Shown: positions 9,433 through 18,649, numbered from the stretch's first letter. The stretch: DNA of 32,139 bases from Bauldia sp. (GCA_022841545.1 JALHRF010000042.1:1-32139); one strand, 5' to 3'. Made by a program: numbers and translations. Notes: generated by a model from the letters alone, not told the origin.

Positions 9433-10317
9433 ATGATGAGAAGGCGGAGCTGGCAGGAGCAGCAGCGAGCCGACGGCCGGATCCTCCTCTCGGCCCTCTG
9501 CATTTTTCTCGCGATCATGCTCGGTTTCCCGACGGTCGCGAACCTCTGGTACAGCTTCTCGGACGTCTCCTTCCAGGATCTCTCCGGCAGCGGCTTCGTC
9601 GGGCTCGAGAACTATTCCGCGGCGCTCTCCGATCCGGGCATGTGGGATGCACTGGGCTTCTCGCTCCGCTTCGCCATCCTCTCCACCGTGCTTCAGGTCG
9701 TGGCGGCGGTACTCCTGGTCTTCGTCCTTCACCCCATCCTGCTCGTCCGCCCCTGGCTGATCGCGTTCCTGATGCTGCCAATGATGGTGTCGCCAGCGAT
9801 GATGGGCATGATGTACCGGCTCATCCTCAACGAATTCATCGGGCCGATCCCGGCCTATCTCGACATGCTCGGGCTCTACGTGAACTTCCTCGGGCGGGAG
9901 CACGTCTATGCAACGCTGGTCGGCATGGAAGTGCTGCAATGGACGCCGTTCGCCTTCCTGGTGCTGCTGACGGCGCGGCAATCGATCCTGCCTGAGGTCG
10001 AGGAGGCGGCGGTGGTCGACGGCGCGACCGGGACGAAGCTCAACCTTTTCGTGATCCTGCCGATGCTGCTGCCGACGATCGGTATCGTGGCCTTCATCCG
10101 CTTCATCGACGGGTTCCGGGTCTTCGACCACATCTTCGTATTGACCGGCGGCGGCCCGGGCAACGAGACGACGTCGATCAGCATCTATATCTACAAGCTG
10201 TTCTTCAAGCAGAGCGAACTTGGCGAGGCGGTAGCGCTCTCGGTCGTGCTCCTTCTCGCGAGCCTGGTGCTGCTCCAGGCCGGACTGCGCCTCGTTGTCA
10301 GGAGCAACGCGAAGTGA
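9433..10317 (+). CDS. ABC transporter permease, MalF type
   Basis: A 294-residue integral membrane permease with about six transmembrane helices; the first is ILLSALCIFLAIMLGFPTVANLWY. The cytoplasmic EAA loop that docks the ATPase is visible as EVEEAAVVDGATGTKLNLFVILPMLLP. I use the ATG at 9433, preceded by GGGAAGA, rather than an upstream in-frame GTG at 9412, which lacks a ribosome binding site. The gene ends with GTGA overlapping the start of the second permease, so the two subunits are translationally coupled and form a heterodimeric channel. Confidence 0.92.
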   Translation: MMRRRSWQEQQRADGRILLSALCIFLAIMLGFPTVANLWYSFSDVSFQDLSGSGFVGLENYSAALSDPGMWDALGFSLRFAILSTVLQVVAAVLLVFVLHPILLVRPWLIAFLMLPMMVSPAMMGMMYRLILNEFIGPIPAYLDMLGLYVNFLGREHVYATLVGMEVLQWTPFAFLVLLTARQSILPEVEEAAVVDGATGTKLNLFVILPMLLPTIGIVAFIRFIDGFRVFDHIFVLTGGGPGNETTSISIYIYKLFFKQSELGEAVALSVVLLLASLVLLQAGLRLVVRSNAK

Positions 10318-11159
10318 TCGTCGAACGGAAGACCGCGGGCAGCCGGCTGGTCCACGCCGCGCGGTGGCTCGTCTATGTGGTCGTCGCCTTCGTGCTCAAC
10401 GTGCCGATCCTGGTGACGGTTCTCACCTCATTCAAGACAACGGCGCAGATCAACACCAACCCACCGGTCTGGTTCTTCGCGCCGACGCTCGAGAACTATC
10501 GCGAGGTGCTGATCACGGGGAACACCGATTTCCCGCACTTCATCATGAACAGTATCGTCATCGCCTCGGGCGGAACGTTGCTGGCGATCCTGCTCGCCTT
10601 TCCCGCGGCCTATGCGATCGTCCGGCAGGATGTCGGCAGAACCTGGCTCCTGCCGGTGATCACCAATATCCGCGCCTTGCCGCTGATCATCTACACGATC
10701 CCGATCTACCTGATGTTCCAGTTTGTCGGGCTGCTCGATACGCGCACCGGACTCATCCTCATCTCGGCGCTGGTCAACGTGCCGGTCGTTCTGGTGCTTT
10801 TCGTCGGCGCCATTCAGGACCTTCCACAAGAGCTCGACTCGGCCGCGCGGATCGATGGTGCGAGTACGTGGGGCGTGATCTGGCACGTCGTCCTGCCGCT
10901 CTCGAGGCCGATCCTTTTCGCCGTCGCGATCCTGTCGTTCATCGCGTCGTGGAACGAGTTCGTGTTCGGCCTGATCCTGACGACGAAGAACGCTGTCCCG
11001 GTCACGGTGGGCGCTACTTTCTTCGTGACATCCTACGGCGTGAAATGGGGGGCGACCGCCGCCGCCATGACGCTTGGAGTGATCCCACCGCTCATTCTTG
11101 GCTTGTTCGCTTATCCCTATATCGGCCGCTCGATGCTGGGAGGCGCGGTCAAAGGATAG
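10314..11159 (+). CDS. ABC transporter permease, MalG type
   Basis: A 281-residue permease of the MalG/CarbD class with six predicted membrane helices; the first is WLVYVVVAFVLNVPILVTVLTSF, followed by the periplasmic-loop start typical of this class (FFAPTLENYREVL). The EAA loop reads QELDSAARIDGASTWGVIWHVVLPLSRP. The GTG start overlaps the previous stop by four bases. Together with the MalF-type subunit, the ATPase at 5952 and the binding protein at 8015, it completes an importer. It is the last gene of the catabolic locus and is followed by a short hairpin. Confidence 0.93.
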   Translation: MIVERKTAGSRLVHAARWLVYVVVAFVLNVPILVTVLTSFKTTAQINTNPPVWFFAPTLENYREVLITGNTDFPHFIMNSIVIASGGTLLAILLAFPAAYAIVRQDVGRTWLLPVITNIRALPLIIYTIPIYLMFQFVGLLDTRTGLILISALVNVPVVLVLFVGAIQDLPQELDSAARIDGASTWGVIWHVVLPLSRPILFAVAILSFIASWNEFVFGLILTTKNAVPVTVGATFFVTSYGVKWGATAAAMTLGVIPPLILGLFAYPYIGRSMLGGAVKG

Positions 11160-11171
11160 GTGATTTCACGC

Positions 11172-11188
11172 GGCAAAGGGGCTTTGCC
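11172..11188 (+). terminator. Short hairpin after the permease operon
   Basis: GGCAAAG (11172-11178) and CTTTGCC (11182-11188) are perfect seven-base complements with a GGG loop, twelve bases after the permease stop codon. No T-tract follows, so it is at best a weak intrinsic terminator or an mRNA 3'-end stabiliser. The rest of 11189-11368 shows no gene. Confidence 0.4.
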
Positions 11189-11368
11189 ACGCTGGTAGCC
11201 AGGACAGCAAATCCAAATCAGACCTCTTGGCCTCGGGGCGTCACTCTCTGCCCGTTGTTCTCTGTTTGGCCGCGTGTTCTCCAAAGCTCATGACTTGGAC
11301 CGAACGGTAGGGCTGCCAAAGCGGACTGCACGGCAGGGGCCGCTGTTGGGTGCAGGCCTCCGGAGACA

Positions 11369-13792
11369 CTATCCGCGCAGCGTCCCGCCCGTTGCCTTGG
11401 TTACCTCGGCCACGACCCTCTTGCCTACCGCGTCGATCTCGTCGTCGGTGAGGGTCTTGTCGCGCGGCTGGAGCGTCACCTGGATCGCCAGCGACTTCTT
11501 GTCCGGTCCGAACGCGTCGCTCTCGAAGACATCGAACACAGTGGCGCCGGTGACGAGCTTCTTGTCGGCGGCCTCGGCGGCGCGGATCACGCGTGCCGCC
11601 TCGATCGTGCGGTCAAGGACGAAGGCGAAGTCGCGTCGGACCGGCTGAAGGTCCGAAAGCTCCAATGGCGGCTTGGTCTTGGTCGCCTTCACCCGCGGCA
11701 GCGGGATCGCATCGAGAATCAGCTCGAATCCGGCGAGCGGCCCCTCGATGTCGAGCGCCTCGAGCGTCTTCGGGTGGAACTCGCCGAACCAGCCGATGAT
11801 CGTCTTCGGCCCCTGCCGGATGGTGCCGGAGCGGCCGGGGTGGAACCACGGCGGCGCTTCCGCGACGACCTGCACCTTTTCGGCCGCAAGCCCCAGCGCA
11901 TCCAGCGTCGCAAGCGCATCCGCCTTCGCGTCGAATACGCCGGCCGGCGCCGCCTTGGCCGACCAGTGGCGGCCGGCGCCGTTGACGCTCGCCGAGCCGC
12001 GGCGGACACCGGTCGCGGCGATTACCTGATCCTCGGGCCGGTCGCCGCGATAGACCTGCCCGACCTCAAACAGGGCGAGGTCGTCGACGCCCCGGTCGGC
12101 ATTCCGCTGCGCCGCCGCGAGCAGGCCGGGCAGCAGGCTCGGCCGCATGTCGCTCATGTCGGCGGCGATCGGGTTGGCGAGGACCAACTCCGGCTTGCCG
12201 CCGCCGAAGGTCTCCGCCGATTCATGCGAGATGAAGGACCACGTCACCGCCTCGACCAGCCCGCGAGCGGCGAGCGCGCGCTTGGCGCGGCGCGTGCGGA
12301 GCTGGATCGGGGTCAGCACCGGCTTGAGCACACCGGGGAGGCGCGGCAGCGGCGTCACCGGCACGCGGTCGACGCCGATGATCCGCACCACCTCCTCGAC
12401 GAGATCGGCCTTCATCGTCACGTCGGGGCGCCAGGTCGGCACCGACACGGTGATGGTTCCGTCGAGCCGGTGCGGCTTGCAGGCGAAGCCGAGCGCCTCG
12501 AGGATTCCCGTCACGTCGCTGACCGAAGGGTCGATGCCGGCGAGCCGCCGGATCTCGGCGACCGGGAAGTCGACCACCATCCGCGGCTCCGGCACCTCGC
12601 CGGCAACGACGATGTCCGACGGTGTACCGCCGCAGAGCTCGAGCACCATGCGGGTCGCGAGCTCCAGCCCCGGCAGCATCATCGCCGGATCGACGCCGCG
12701 CTCGAAGCGGTGCCGCGCGTCGGAATGGATACCCAGCTTCCGGCCGGTGGCGGCGACGTTGAGCGGCTCCCAGAGCGCGGATTCGATCAGCACGTCGGTG
12801 GTGCTCTCGTCGCAGCCCGAGGCCTCGCCGCCCATGATGCCGGCGATGGACTCGACACCGCTCTCGTCGGCGATGACGCAGACGTCCGGGTCGAGCGTGT
12901 AGGTCTTTCCGTCGAGCGCCGTCACCGTCTCGCCGTCGCGCGCGCGGCGGACGACGAGGTCGCCCTTCACCTTGGCTGCGTCGAAGACGTGCAGCGGGCG
13001 GCCGCGGTCATGGGTGATGAAGTTGGTGATGTCGACCAGCGCATTGATCGGTCGGAGCCCGATGGCGCGGAGCCGGCGCTGCATCCACTCCGGCGACGGG
13101 CCGTTCTTCACGCCGCGGACGAGGCAGAGACCGAAGGCCGGGCAAAGCGGCGACGTGTCGCCGAAGTCGAGCGTCACCTTCACCGGGCACGGTCCGTCGC
13201 CGTTCACCGGGTCGACCACATGATCGATCAGCCTGCCCTCGCCGGCGGCCGCGAGGTCGCGGGCGATACCGGCGACGCTGAGGGCATCGCCGCGGTTCGC
13301 CGTGACCGCCACGTCGATGACCGGGTCGGTGAGGCCGGCGTAATCGGCATAAGCGCCGCCCACCGGCGCATCGGCGGGAAGGTCGACGATGCCCTCATGG
13401 GCATCGGAAAGGCCGAGTTCCCGCTCCGAGAGCAGCATCCCGTTCGACTCGACGCCGCGAATCACGCCCTTCTCGAGCTTGGCCCCCGTGCCGGGAATAT
13501 GCGTGCCCGCGGGGGCGAACACGCCAAGGAGGCCGGACCGCGCATTCGGCGCGCCGCAGACCACCTGGACCGGCGCGCCGTCGCCGGTGTCGACCATGCA
13601 GACGCGGAGCCGGTCGGCATTGGGGTGCTGCTCGGCGGAGACGACGCGCGCGATCCGGAACGGCGCGAAGGCCTTCGACGGGTCCTCGACCGATTCGACC
13701 TCGAGGCCGATCATGGTCAGCCGATCGGCGATGCCGTCGGCGGTCGCGATCGTGTCGAGATGTTCCTTGAGCCAGGACAGGGTGAACTTCAT
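11369..13792 (-). CDS. pheT: Phenylalanine--tRNA ligase beta subunit
   Basis: An 807-residue beta chain, normal for bacterial PheRS, which with PheS forms an alpha2-beta2 enzyme that charges tRNA-Phe. The N-terminus [13 protein letters not shown] is canonical. The EMAP-like tRNA-binding OB fold is at about 40-150 ([23 protein letters not shown]). The B3/B4 editing module and the B5 domain are in the middle, and the C-terminus is a ferredoxin-fold anticodon-binding domain ([13 protein letters not shown] to TLTDDEID). A longer upstream reading is rejected because MKFTLSWLK is the family start. Its ATG overlaps the stop of the DEDDh exonuclease gene (ATGA), so the pheS-unknown-exonuclease-pheT chain is coupled. 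Confidence 0.97.
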   Translation of the reverse strand: MKFTLSWLKEHLDTIATADGIADRLTMIGLEVESVEDPSKAFAPFRIARVVSAEQHPNADRLRVCMVDTGDGAPVQVVCGAPNARSGLLGVFAPAGTHIPGTGAKLEKGVIRGVESNGMLLSERELGLSDAHEGIVDLPADAPVGGAYADYAGLTDPVIDVAVTANRGDALSVAGIARDLAAAGEGRLIDHVVDPVNGDGPCPVKVTLDFGDTSPLCPAFGLCLVRGVKNGPSPEWMQRRLRAIGLRPINALVDITNFITHDRGRPLHVFDAAKVKGDLVVRRARDGETVTALDGKTYTLDPDVCVIADESGVESIAGIMGGEASGCDESTTDVLIESALWEPLNVAATGRKLGIHSDARHRFERGVDPAMMLPGLELATRMVLELCGGTPSDIVVAGEVPEPRMVVDFPVAEIRRLAGIDPSVSDVTGILEALGFACKPHRLDGTITVSVPTWRPDVTMKADLVEEVVRIIGVDRVPVTPLPRLPGVLKPVLTPIQLRTRRAKRALAARGLVEAVTWSFISHESAETFGGGKPELVLANPIAADMSDMRPSLLPGLLAAAQRNADRGVDDLALFEVGQVYRGDRPEDQVIAATGVRRGSASVNGAGRHWSAKAAPAGVFDAKADALATLDALGLAAEKVQVVAEAPPWFHPGRSGTIRQGPKTIIGWFGEFHPKTLEALDIEGPLAGFELILDAIPLPRVKATKTKPPLELSDLQPVRRDFAFVLDRTIEAARVIRAAEAADKKLVTGATVFDVFESDAFGPDKKSLAIQVTLQPRDKTLTDDEIDAVGKRVVAEVTKATGGTLRG

Positions 13793-14406
13793 GGCGGCGC
13801 GCTTCCGGTGGTGCGGCCTGCCGCGAGGGCGAGCAGGCGGGAAAGGACATTGGCATAGCCGCGCGCGTCGTCGATCGCACGGTGGGTGTGGGGCACGTGG
13901 CCCAACCATTCATCGGAGAACGGCTTGCCGAGGCGTGCGACATGATCGAGCCCGTCGAGGGCGGCGGCGAAGGAGGCGATGTCGAGCCCGACTCCGGCAA
14001 ACGGCACCCGCTCCGTGCGCGGCAAGGAAAGAACCCGGACCCCGGCGAAGGCGTCGAGATAGTGGTCCATCCAGGGGCCGTCGAGCATCAGCGGACGGGC
14101 GGCGAAAACCCGCGGCCAGGGCAGGGCTTCGAGCCAGCCCAGGTAGCGCGGCATCACCGTTTCGGCCGGCTCGGGATTGCGGGTCGCCTCGGCCAGCGCC
14201 TCCGGCTCCGTCGCCCACCAGGCGATGGTCGCCGGGTCGGGACTACGGTCGGCCAGCGGCTGAAGCACCGCCTCGAATTCGCCCAGCACCGAGCCCTCCC
14301 CGTCGATGGCGACCGAGGCGAAGCTCAGCATCGAGTTCCGGAGCGGGCTCGGACCGTCGAGTTCGACGTCGGTGACGACGAAGGTGAGTGCGCCCGTCAG
14401 GGTCAT
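13789..14406 (-). CDS. DEDDh-type 3'-5' exonuclease/exoribonuclease
   Basis: A 205-residue protein with the pattern of DEDDh exonucleases: Asp13 and Glu15 in [10 protein letters not shown], an aspartate near 109-114 in [13 protein letters not shown], and the terminal H-x4-D as HRAIDDARG (His175, Asp180). The N-terminus ([23 protein letters not shown]) resembles compact single-domain enzymes of the Rv2179c-like exoribonuclease group rather than the DNA polymerase epsilon chain. That subfamily call is from memory. No other domain is present. The gene overlaps the upstream and downstream genes by four bases each, inside the pheS-pheT interval. This is unusual and suggests co-expression with the synthetase. 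RNA is the likelier substrate, but this is inference. Confidence 0.75.
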   Translation of the reverse strand: MTLTGALTFVVTDVELDGPSPLRNSMLSFASVAIDGEGSVLGEFEAVLQPLADRSPDPATIAWWATEPEALAEATRNPEPAETVMPRYLGWLEALPWPRVFAARPLMLDGPWMDHYLDAFAGVRVLSLPRTERVPFAGVGLDIASFAAALDGLDHVARLGKPFSDEWLGHVPHTHRAIDDARGYANVLSRLLALAAGRTTGSAPP

Positions 14407-14867
14407 CGCTCACCCGCCCGGAGCGTGATGGTGGCGCCGTCGAGCTGGCCGAAGCCACCAAGGTCGCCGATCACGAGCAGCGTGCCACTGCGGGCGATGG
14501 TGAAGGCCATCGCCTTGTCGTCGGCGCCGGACGCGGCGCGCTCGACCCTGACCTTGGCCGAGGGCAGTACGGTCATGCGCATGTCGTCATGCTCGGTCGT
14601 GCGCGTCAGGCCCTTGCGCGTCGTGTCAAGGCGGAGGCCGTTGCCGGTCTCGGCCCCGCGCGCCGTCAGCACGAGGTCGAGCGCCGTCTCCTCGATGCCG
14701 AGCTGCGGCGGCACATGCATATGAAGTCCTACAGTTTCGTCGCTAAGTTCCGTCACGCGACCGTCGCCCCTGATCGTGAAGACAAATCGGCGGATTTCCA
14801 ACGCTACCGCCTGCCCGGCCGAAAACGGCACCAGCGCGGTCCACGCGATGGGCAATCCCCCGCTCAC
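14403..14867 (-). CDS. Unknown 154-residue protein between pheS and exonuclease
   Basis: I do not recognise this protein. It is 154 residues with no signal peptide, membrane helix or catalytic motif that I can see. Alternating hydrophobic residues ([54 protein letters not shown]) suggest a mostly beta-strand fold, perhaps a barrel or sandwich. The GTG start overlaps the pheS stop (GTGA) and its stop overlaps the exonuclease start (ATGA), so it is almost certainly expressed with them. Base composition matches its neighbours, arguing for a real, long-resident gene. A role as partner of the exonuclease or synthetase is possible but unsupported. Confidence 0.75.
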   Translation of the reverse strand: MSGGLPIAWTALVPFSAGQAVALEIRRFVFTIRGDGRVTELSDETVGLHMHVPPQLGIEETALDLVLTARGAETGNGLRLDTTRKGLTRTTEHDDMRMTVLPSAKVRVERAASGADDKAMAFTIARSGTLLVIGDLGGFGQLDGATITLRAGER

Positions 14868-15961
14868 GACGACACCCCGCCGACCAGGGTCGGCAGGTCG
14901 AGCGGGCGGAAGCCGTAGTGGTTGAGCCAGCGGACATCGGCATCGAAGAAGGCGCGGAGGTCCGGCATGCCGTATTTCAACATGGCGATGCGGTCGATCC
15001 CCATGCCCCAGGCGAAGCCCTGGTAGCGGTCCGGATCGAGCCCGCCGGAGCGGATGACATTGGGATGCACCATGCCGCAGCCGAGAATCTCCAGCCAGTC
15101 GTCGCCCTCGCCGAAGCGCACCTCATTGCCGACCCGCCTGCAGCGGATGTCGACCTCCATCGACGGTTCGGTGAAGGGGAAGAACGACGGGCGGAATCGC
15201 ATCTGCACGCGGTCGACCTCGAAAAAGGCCTTGCAGAATTCCTCGAGCACCCAGCGCATCGTGCCCACCGTCGACTCCTCGTCGATGACGAGGCCCTCGA
15301 CCTGGTGGAACATCGGCGTGTGGGTCTGGTCGGAGTCCATGCGGTAGGTGCGGCCGGGGATGACAACGCGGATCGGCGGCTTGTCGGTCTCCATCGTCCG
15401 GATCTGCACGGGCGAGGTGTGGGTGCGCAGCAACATCCGCTCGCCGTCCGGCCGCGGGTTGAAGAAGAACGTGTCGTGCATCTCCCGCGCCGGGTGGCCG
15501 ACGGGGAAGTTGAGGGCGGTGAAGTTGTAATAATCGGTCTCGATGTCCGGCCCCTCGGCAACCTTGAAGCCCATGTCGGCAAAGATCGCGGTGATCTCGT
15601 CGATCACCTGGGAGACCGGGTGGATGCGGCCGGTCTCGAGCGGCGAGGGCCGGAGCGGCAGCGTCACGTCGACCCGCTCGGCTTCGAGCCGGGTCGCGAG
15701 CTCGGCTTCCTTGAGCACGGCGCGACGGGCGGCAATCGCCTGGGTGACGCGGTCGCGGAGGCCGTTCAGCGCCGGCCCCATCACCTGCCGCTCCTCCGGC
15801 GTCATCGCGCCGAGGCCCTTGAGGAGATCGGAGACGGCGCCCTTCTTGCCGAGGGCTGCGACCCGCTCCGCCTCGAGCCCCGCCTCGTCGGCGGCCGCCA
15901 TGATGCGGGCCGTGAGGTCCTGTTCCAGCGCAGCGATGTCGGTCATGGCCATGGTGTTCAT
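14864..15961 (-). CDS. pheS: Phenylalanine--tRNA ligase alpha subunit
   Basis: A 365-residue catalytic subunit of PheRS. The N-terminal ~100 residues form the tRNA-binding coiled coil ([17 protein letters not shown]). The class II core follows, with [18 protein letters not shown], motif 2 in [14 protein letters not shown] and motif 3 in [24 protein letters not shown]. Three ATGs occur near the N-terminus (15961, 15952, 15946), and none has a strong ribosome binding site. I give the longest. It lies downstream of a Rieske oxygenase gene rather than directly after rplT. A palindromic repeat fills the 205 bases upstream, which may separate its expression from the ribosomal protein genes. Confidence 0.96.
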   Translation of the reverse strand: MNTMAMTDIAALEQDLTARIMAAADEAGLEAERVAALGKKGAVSDLLKGLGAMTPEERQVMGPALNGLRDRVTQAIAARRAVLKEAELATRLEAERVDVTLPLRPSPLETGRIHPVSQVIDEITAIFADMGFKVAEGPDIETDYYNFTALNFPVGHPAREMHDTFFFNPRPDGERMLLRTHTSPVQIRTMETDKPPIRVVIPGRTYRMDSDQTHTPMFHQVEGLVIDEESTVGTMRWVLEEFCKAFFEVDRVQMRFRPSFFPFTEPSMEVDIRCRRVGNEVRFGEGDDWLEILGCGMVHPNVIRSGGLDPDRYQGFAWGMGIDRIAMLKYGMPDLRAFFDADVRWLNHYGFRPLDLPTLVGGVSS

Positions 15962-16020
15962 GCGATCAGGCGTCCGGGGCGCCGGTGGGGAAAGGGCAAA
16001 AGGAGGGAGTCGACTTCTCC

Positions 16021-16124
16021 GTCACCCCGGCGAAAGCCGGGGTTCATCGCGAACGTCGATGCAGGGCGCAAAGACACGTCAGAATGCAACGTCGGCGATG
16101 GATTCCAGCTTTCGCCGGGATGAC
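16021..16124. repeat. REP-like palindromic element
   Basis: The left arm (16021-16040) and right arm (16105-16124) are complementary at 18 of 20 positions: GTCACCCCGGCGAAAGCCGG versus the complement of CCAGCTTTCGCCGGGATGAC. The left arm itself can fold as CCCCGGC-GAAA-GCCGGGG (16025-16042), a hairpin with a GAAA tetraloop. Such elements, GTCA-bounded with GCGAAAGC cores, are common as dispersed intergenic repeats in alphaproteobacteria. Only this copy was noticed in the window. It lies between the Rieske gene and pheS and could act as an mRNA-stabilising or transcription-attenuating structure. Confidence 0.75.
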
Positions 16125-16166
16125 GGACACGGGCTTGGCTGGCGGCATGCGAAACCATGATCGTCA

Positions 16167-17222
16167 TCAACTCATCCACCGCAGCGTCTTCGGCTTGAGC
16201 GGGTTCTGGAAGGGGCGGCCTTCCTTCGACGCGCTGGCCCACTCGTCCTTCACATGCATCCACCACCGCGCCTGGGTGTCGGCGTCGTTGATCAGCATCA
16301 CCTTGGGCGCCGTCATCAGCCCCTCGCGCTGGCGGATGACGACGACGCGGTCCTGGTCGAGGAAGGTCCGCATCAGGCGCCGGCCGAGCGGCGCGAGCGG
16401 CTTGACCCAGGCGGGCGTCGTCCAGAACATGTGGTGGACCTCGGTCGCCTCGTCGGTAATCGGGGTGATCGCGGTGAGCCCGACCACGGCGTGCTTGTCG
16501 CCGCGCACCTCCTCGATCCTGAGCCCCGGCAGCCGGTACGTGATCTCGGTCGAGACGTTCTTGCCGAGGAGCTTGTAGACGAGGTTCTGCGGCGGCAGGT
16601 CGTGGCGCACCATCTTCCAGCCGAGCTCGGACGGCTCGAACGCCTTCTCCTTCGGCCGGAGTTTTCGCGCCTGCTGCTTGAACCACCACGAGGTGTGGAC
16701 ATAGGCCGCGTGGGTCGGGTCCATCAGGCCGAAGGCGGCATGGTCGGTCGAGCAGGCGAAGTGCATCTTGATCGCGAGGCTCGGGCCGACATCGTCGGCG
16801 AAGACCGGGAGCCGCGGCGGCTCGGCCTCGCTGCCGCGCGGCGCCTCGTCGGCCTTGGCGAAGTAGATCCAGACCAGCCCCTGGCGCTCGACGCAGGGAA
16901 AGGACCGCGTGCGGATCTTGGAGAGGTCCGCCTGCTGTCCTTCGCGGAGCGAGGGAATCGCGACGCAGCCGCCGTCGCGGCCGAAGCGCCAGCCGTGATA
17001 GGCGCATTCGATCGTCTCGCCGTCGAACTTGCCGTAATGGAGCGGGATGCCGCGGTGCGGGCAGATGTCGCGGAGCGCGAAGACCTTGCTGTCCTTCGCC
17101 CGGCCGATCACCACCGGCTCGCCGAGCATGGTGGCGTACGAAAGCCTGCCGGGGCGGACATCCGACCCCGGCATCGCCACGTACCACAGACCGCGGAGCA
17201 GCTCCGCCTTCAGGCCCTGCAC
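16167..17222 (-). CDS. Rieske non-haem iron oxygenase, alpha-type
   Basis: A 351-residue oxygenase of the aromatic ring-hydroxylating/demethylase class. The N-terminal Rieske [2Fe-2S] site is CPHRG (Cys54, His56) plus CAYHGW (Cys73, His76). The mononuclear iron site is the D-x2-H-x4-H motif in LMDPTHAAYVH (about 155-170). It resembles single-component-size oxygenases such as vanillate demethylase and would need a separate reductase, which is not present here. The start is a GTG with GGGA about ten bases upstream, and no better start is seen. The gene lies 67 bases after rplT and upstream of pheS on the same strand, an unexpected location for a catabolic or sterol/aromatic oxygenase. The substrate is unknown. 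Confidence 0.9.
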   Translation of the reverse strand: MQGLKAELLRGLWYVAMPGSDVRPGRLSYATMLGEPVVIGRAKDSKVFALRDICPHRGIPLHYGKFDGETIECAYHGWRFGRDGGCVAIPSLREGQQADLSKIRTRSFPCVERQGLVWIYFAKADEAPRGSEAEPPRLPVFADDVGPSLAIKMHFACSTDHAAFGLMDPTHAAYVHTSWWFKQQARKLRPKEKAFEPSELGWKMVRHDLPPQNLVYKLLGKNVSTEITYRLPGLRIEEVRGDKHAVVGLTAITPITDEATEVHHMFWTTPAWVKPLAPLGRRLMRTFLDQDRVVVIRQREGLMTAPKVMLINDADTQARWWMHVKDEWASASKEGRPFQNPLKPKTLRWMS

Positions 17223-17289
17223 TGTTGTCTATCCCGCGAGCACGCCGTCCGTTTCGGGCGGCGTTCGCCGGAAGGCTGCAGGCGCGTTC

Positions 17290-17646
17290 CTACTGGAGCG
17301 CGCTCTGGGCCTTAGCGACGAGCGCCTGGAAGGTCGCCGGCTCGCGCACCGCGAGGTCGGCCAGCACCTTCCGATCGACTTCGACCCCGGCCTTGCCGAG
17401 GCCGTCGATAAATCGGCCGTAGGTCAGACCATGCTCCCGGGTGGCGGCGTTGATCCGCTGGATCCAGAGCGCGCGGAAGGTGCGCTTCCGGTTCTTCCGG
17501 TCGCGGTAGGAATAGACCAGCGCGTGGTCGACCGCCGCCTTGGCGGCGCGGATGGTGTTCTTGCGGCGGCCATAGAAGCCCTTGGCGCGCTGCAGGACTT
17601 TCTTGTGCTTGGCGTGTCCGGCGACGCCGCGCTTGACGCGTGACAT
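17290..17646 (-). CDS. rplT: 50S ribosomal protein L20
   Basis: A 118-residue L20 with the canonical start [23 protein letters not shown] and the basic N-terminal tail that threads into 23S rRNA during early 50S assembly. The C-terminal globular half ([25 protein letters not shown]) is intact. A GGAG site lies eight to nine bases before the ATG. It follows rpmI by 31 bases in the usual rpmI-rplT order. In other bacteria L20 represses this operon by binding the leader mRNA. The gene normally next downstream is pheS or none, but here it is a Rieske oxygenase. Confidence 0.98.
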   Translation of the reverse strand: MSRVKRGVAGHAKHKKVLQRAKGFYGRRKNTIRAAKAAVDHALVYSYRDRKNRKRTFRALWIQRINAATREHGLTYGRFIDGLGKAGVEVDRKVLADLAVREPATFQALVAKAQSALQ

Positions 17647-17677
17647 TGCAAATCTCCTTCAGAAACAGCGGGTTGGA

Positions 17678-17884
17678 TCAGCGGCCGGAGTTCGGCAGCC
17701 AGTACTTGACGACGTTGTCGCCGTCCGACTTGAACATCACCCGGGTCCCGCGAAGGTTGCGGATCTGCTTGTTGGTGCGCTTGATCATGCCGTGGCGCTT
17801 GCCGCGCTGCGCATGCAGCACCTTGCCGGTCGCGGTCACCTTGAATCGCTTCTTGGCGCCGCTCTTGGTCTTCATCTTGGGCAT
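17678..17884 (-). CDS. rpmI: 50S ribosomal protein L35
   Basis: A 68-residue L35 starting [21 protein letters not shown], typical in length and rich in lysine and arginine. It is a late-assembly 50S protein. A GGAGAG site precedes the start. It is first in the operon here; infC, usually upstream, is not adjacent. The upstream region has a plausible sigma-70 promoter (17998-18026) and two inverted repeats in the leader. Confidence 0.98.
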   Translation of the reverse strand: MPKMKTKSGAKKRFKVTATGKVLHAQRGKRHGMIKRTNKQIRNLRGTRVMFKSDGDNVVKYWLPNSGR

Positions 17885-17905
17885 TTTGCTCTCCGTGCGG
17901 CCGGG

Positions 17906-17987
17906 GGCGGAAAACCGCCGGTACCGGCCTGATCTGGTTGAAGCTTCGGAGCCGCCACGGCATGCCCGTTGATCAGCCGGGCGGCTC
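17906..17987 (-). promoter_or_regulatory. Structured leader of the rpmI-rplT operon
   Basis: Two inverted repeats lie in the expected rpmI leader. GAGCCGCC (17949-17956) pairs with GGCGGCTC (17980-17987) around a 23-base loop. Nearer the gene GGCGG (17906-17910) pairs with CCGCC (17915-17919) around a four-base loop, just upstream of the ribosome binding site. L20 autoregulation through leader structure is established in other bacteria. That this leader serves the same role is inference. Confidence 0.4.
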
Positions 17988-17997
17988 GGAAGGCGGG

Positions 17998-18026
17998 GTT
18001 ATAGCGATGCCAATGGCCTGATACAA
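17998..18026 (-). promoter_or_regulatory. Candidate sigma-70 promoter for rpmI-rplT
   Basis: On the reverse strand TTGTAT (18021-18026) and TATAAC (17998-18003) are separated by exactly 17 bases. The predicted start would give a leader of about 100 bases before rpmI. It faces away from the lysozyme-inhibitor gene, which lies upstream on the same strand and ends at 18077. Confidence 0.5.
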
Positions 18027-18076
18027 GGGCGGAATCGCGCGACATCCGGCCGCGAATGGTCCCGGGCGAGCCGGCG

Positions 18077-18505
18077 TTATCCCGAAGGGCAGCCGCCGTC
18101 CCGCATCTCGTTCGTGCCTTGTGCCATGTACCAGCGCGACCGGTCGGGGCCCATTTCGGCGGCGTCGTGATAGCAGACGTCGGTCGCGCCGGTCTCGATG
18201 TGGATCAGGATCGTCCATGCATGGTCGCCGCAATTGTGCGGTTCGCAGGCCTGGGAGAGGAGCACCCCTCCGCTGTCGAAGATCGGCGTCTGGACGCTGT
18301 CCGGCGAAAGCACCCACTTCCTCGCCTCGCCATCGCTGACGGCCTGCTCGACGCCCGCGACCACCGCCGGGTGCTTGAGGAAGGTCACGCCGCGGACCTT
18401 GTCGTAGGGATACTTGCCGGCATAGGCGGCAAGGTCTGGTGCGGCGGCCAGCGCCATCCCGGCACTGGCAAGCGTAGCGATGGTGGCTGCGACGAGTATG
18501 CGCAT
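18077..18505 (-). CDS. Ivy-like periplasmic lysozyme inhibitor
   Basis: A 142-residue secreted protein with a Sec signal peptide (MRILVAATIATLASAGMALA, cleavage near residue 20-22). The mature part carries ACEPHNCGDHAW (about 87-98), matching the CKPHxC loop by which Ivy proteins plug the active site of c-type lysozyme, and the downstream CYHD. The paired cysteines suggest a disulfide-stabilised periplasmic protein. Ivy homologues protect peptidoglycan from host or environmental lysozyme and from the cell's own lytic enzymes. Length and motif fit the family. The call is by motif recognition, without a search. It ends upstream of rpmI and has its own divergent promoter region with the 155-residue membrane protein. 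Confidence 0.75.
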   Translation of the reverse strand: MRILVAATIATLASAGMALAAAPDLAAYAGKYPYDKVRGVTFLKHPAVVAGVEQAVSDGEARKWVLSPDSVQTPIFDSGGVLLSQACEPHNCGDHAWTILIHIETGATDVCYHDAAEMGPDRSRWYMAQGTNEMRDGGCPSG

Positions 18506-18649
18506 CGGCGGGCTTCCCTTCCCGAAGGATCATGGCGACCATAGCGCAGACAATTCGGTCGCGTCGCGGATTCCGGTGCCGGGGCGGGCTCCCGCGCACC
18601 CGATCCTTCCTTTACAGTCCTCGCGGATCCTGCAACCGGACGCCACACC

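Noticed and set aside
11189-11368. Short open frame starting MFSKAHDLDRTVG near 11274
   Set aside because: It runs antisense into pheT, lacks a ribosome binding site and has no recognisable features.
11774-13858. 694-codon open frame on the forward strand
   Set aside because: It is wholly antisense to pheT, has low-complexity Arg/Asp/His-rich sequence, and arises from codon bias in G+C-rich DNA.
17424-17963. Possible leader peptide beginning [10 protein letters not shown] before rpmI
   Set aside because: It has only scattered Phe codons, runs out of frame through rpmI and rplT, and shows no Phe-rich run as in known pheST leader peptides.
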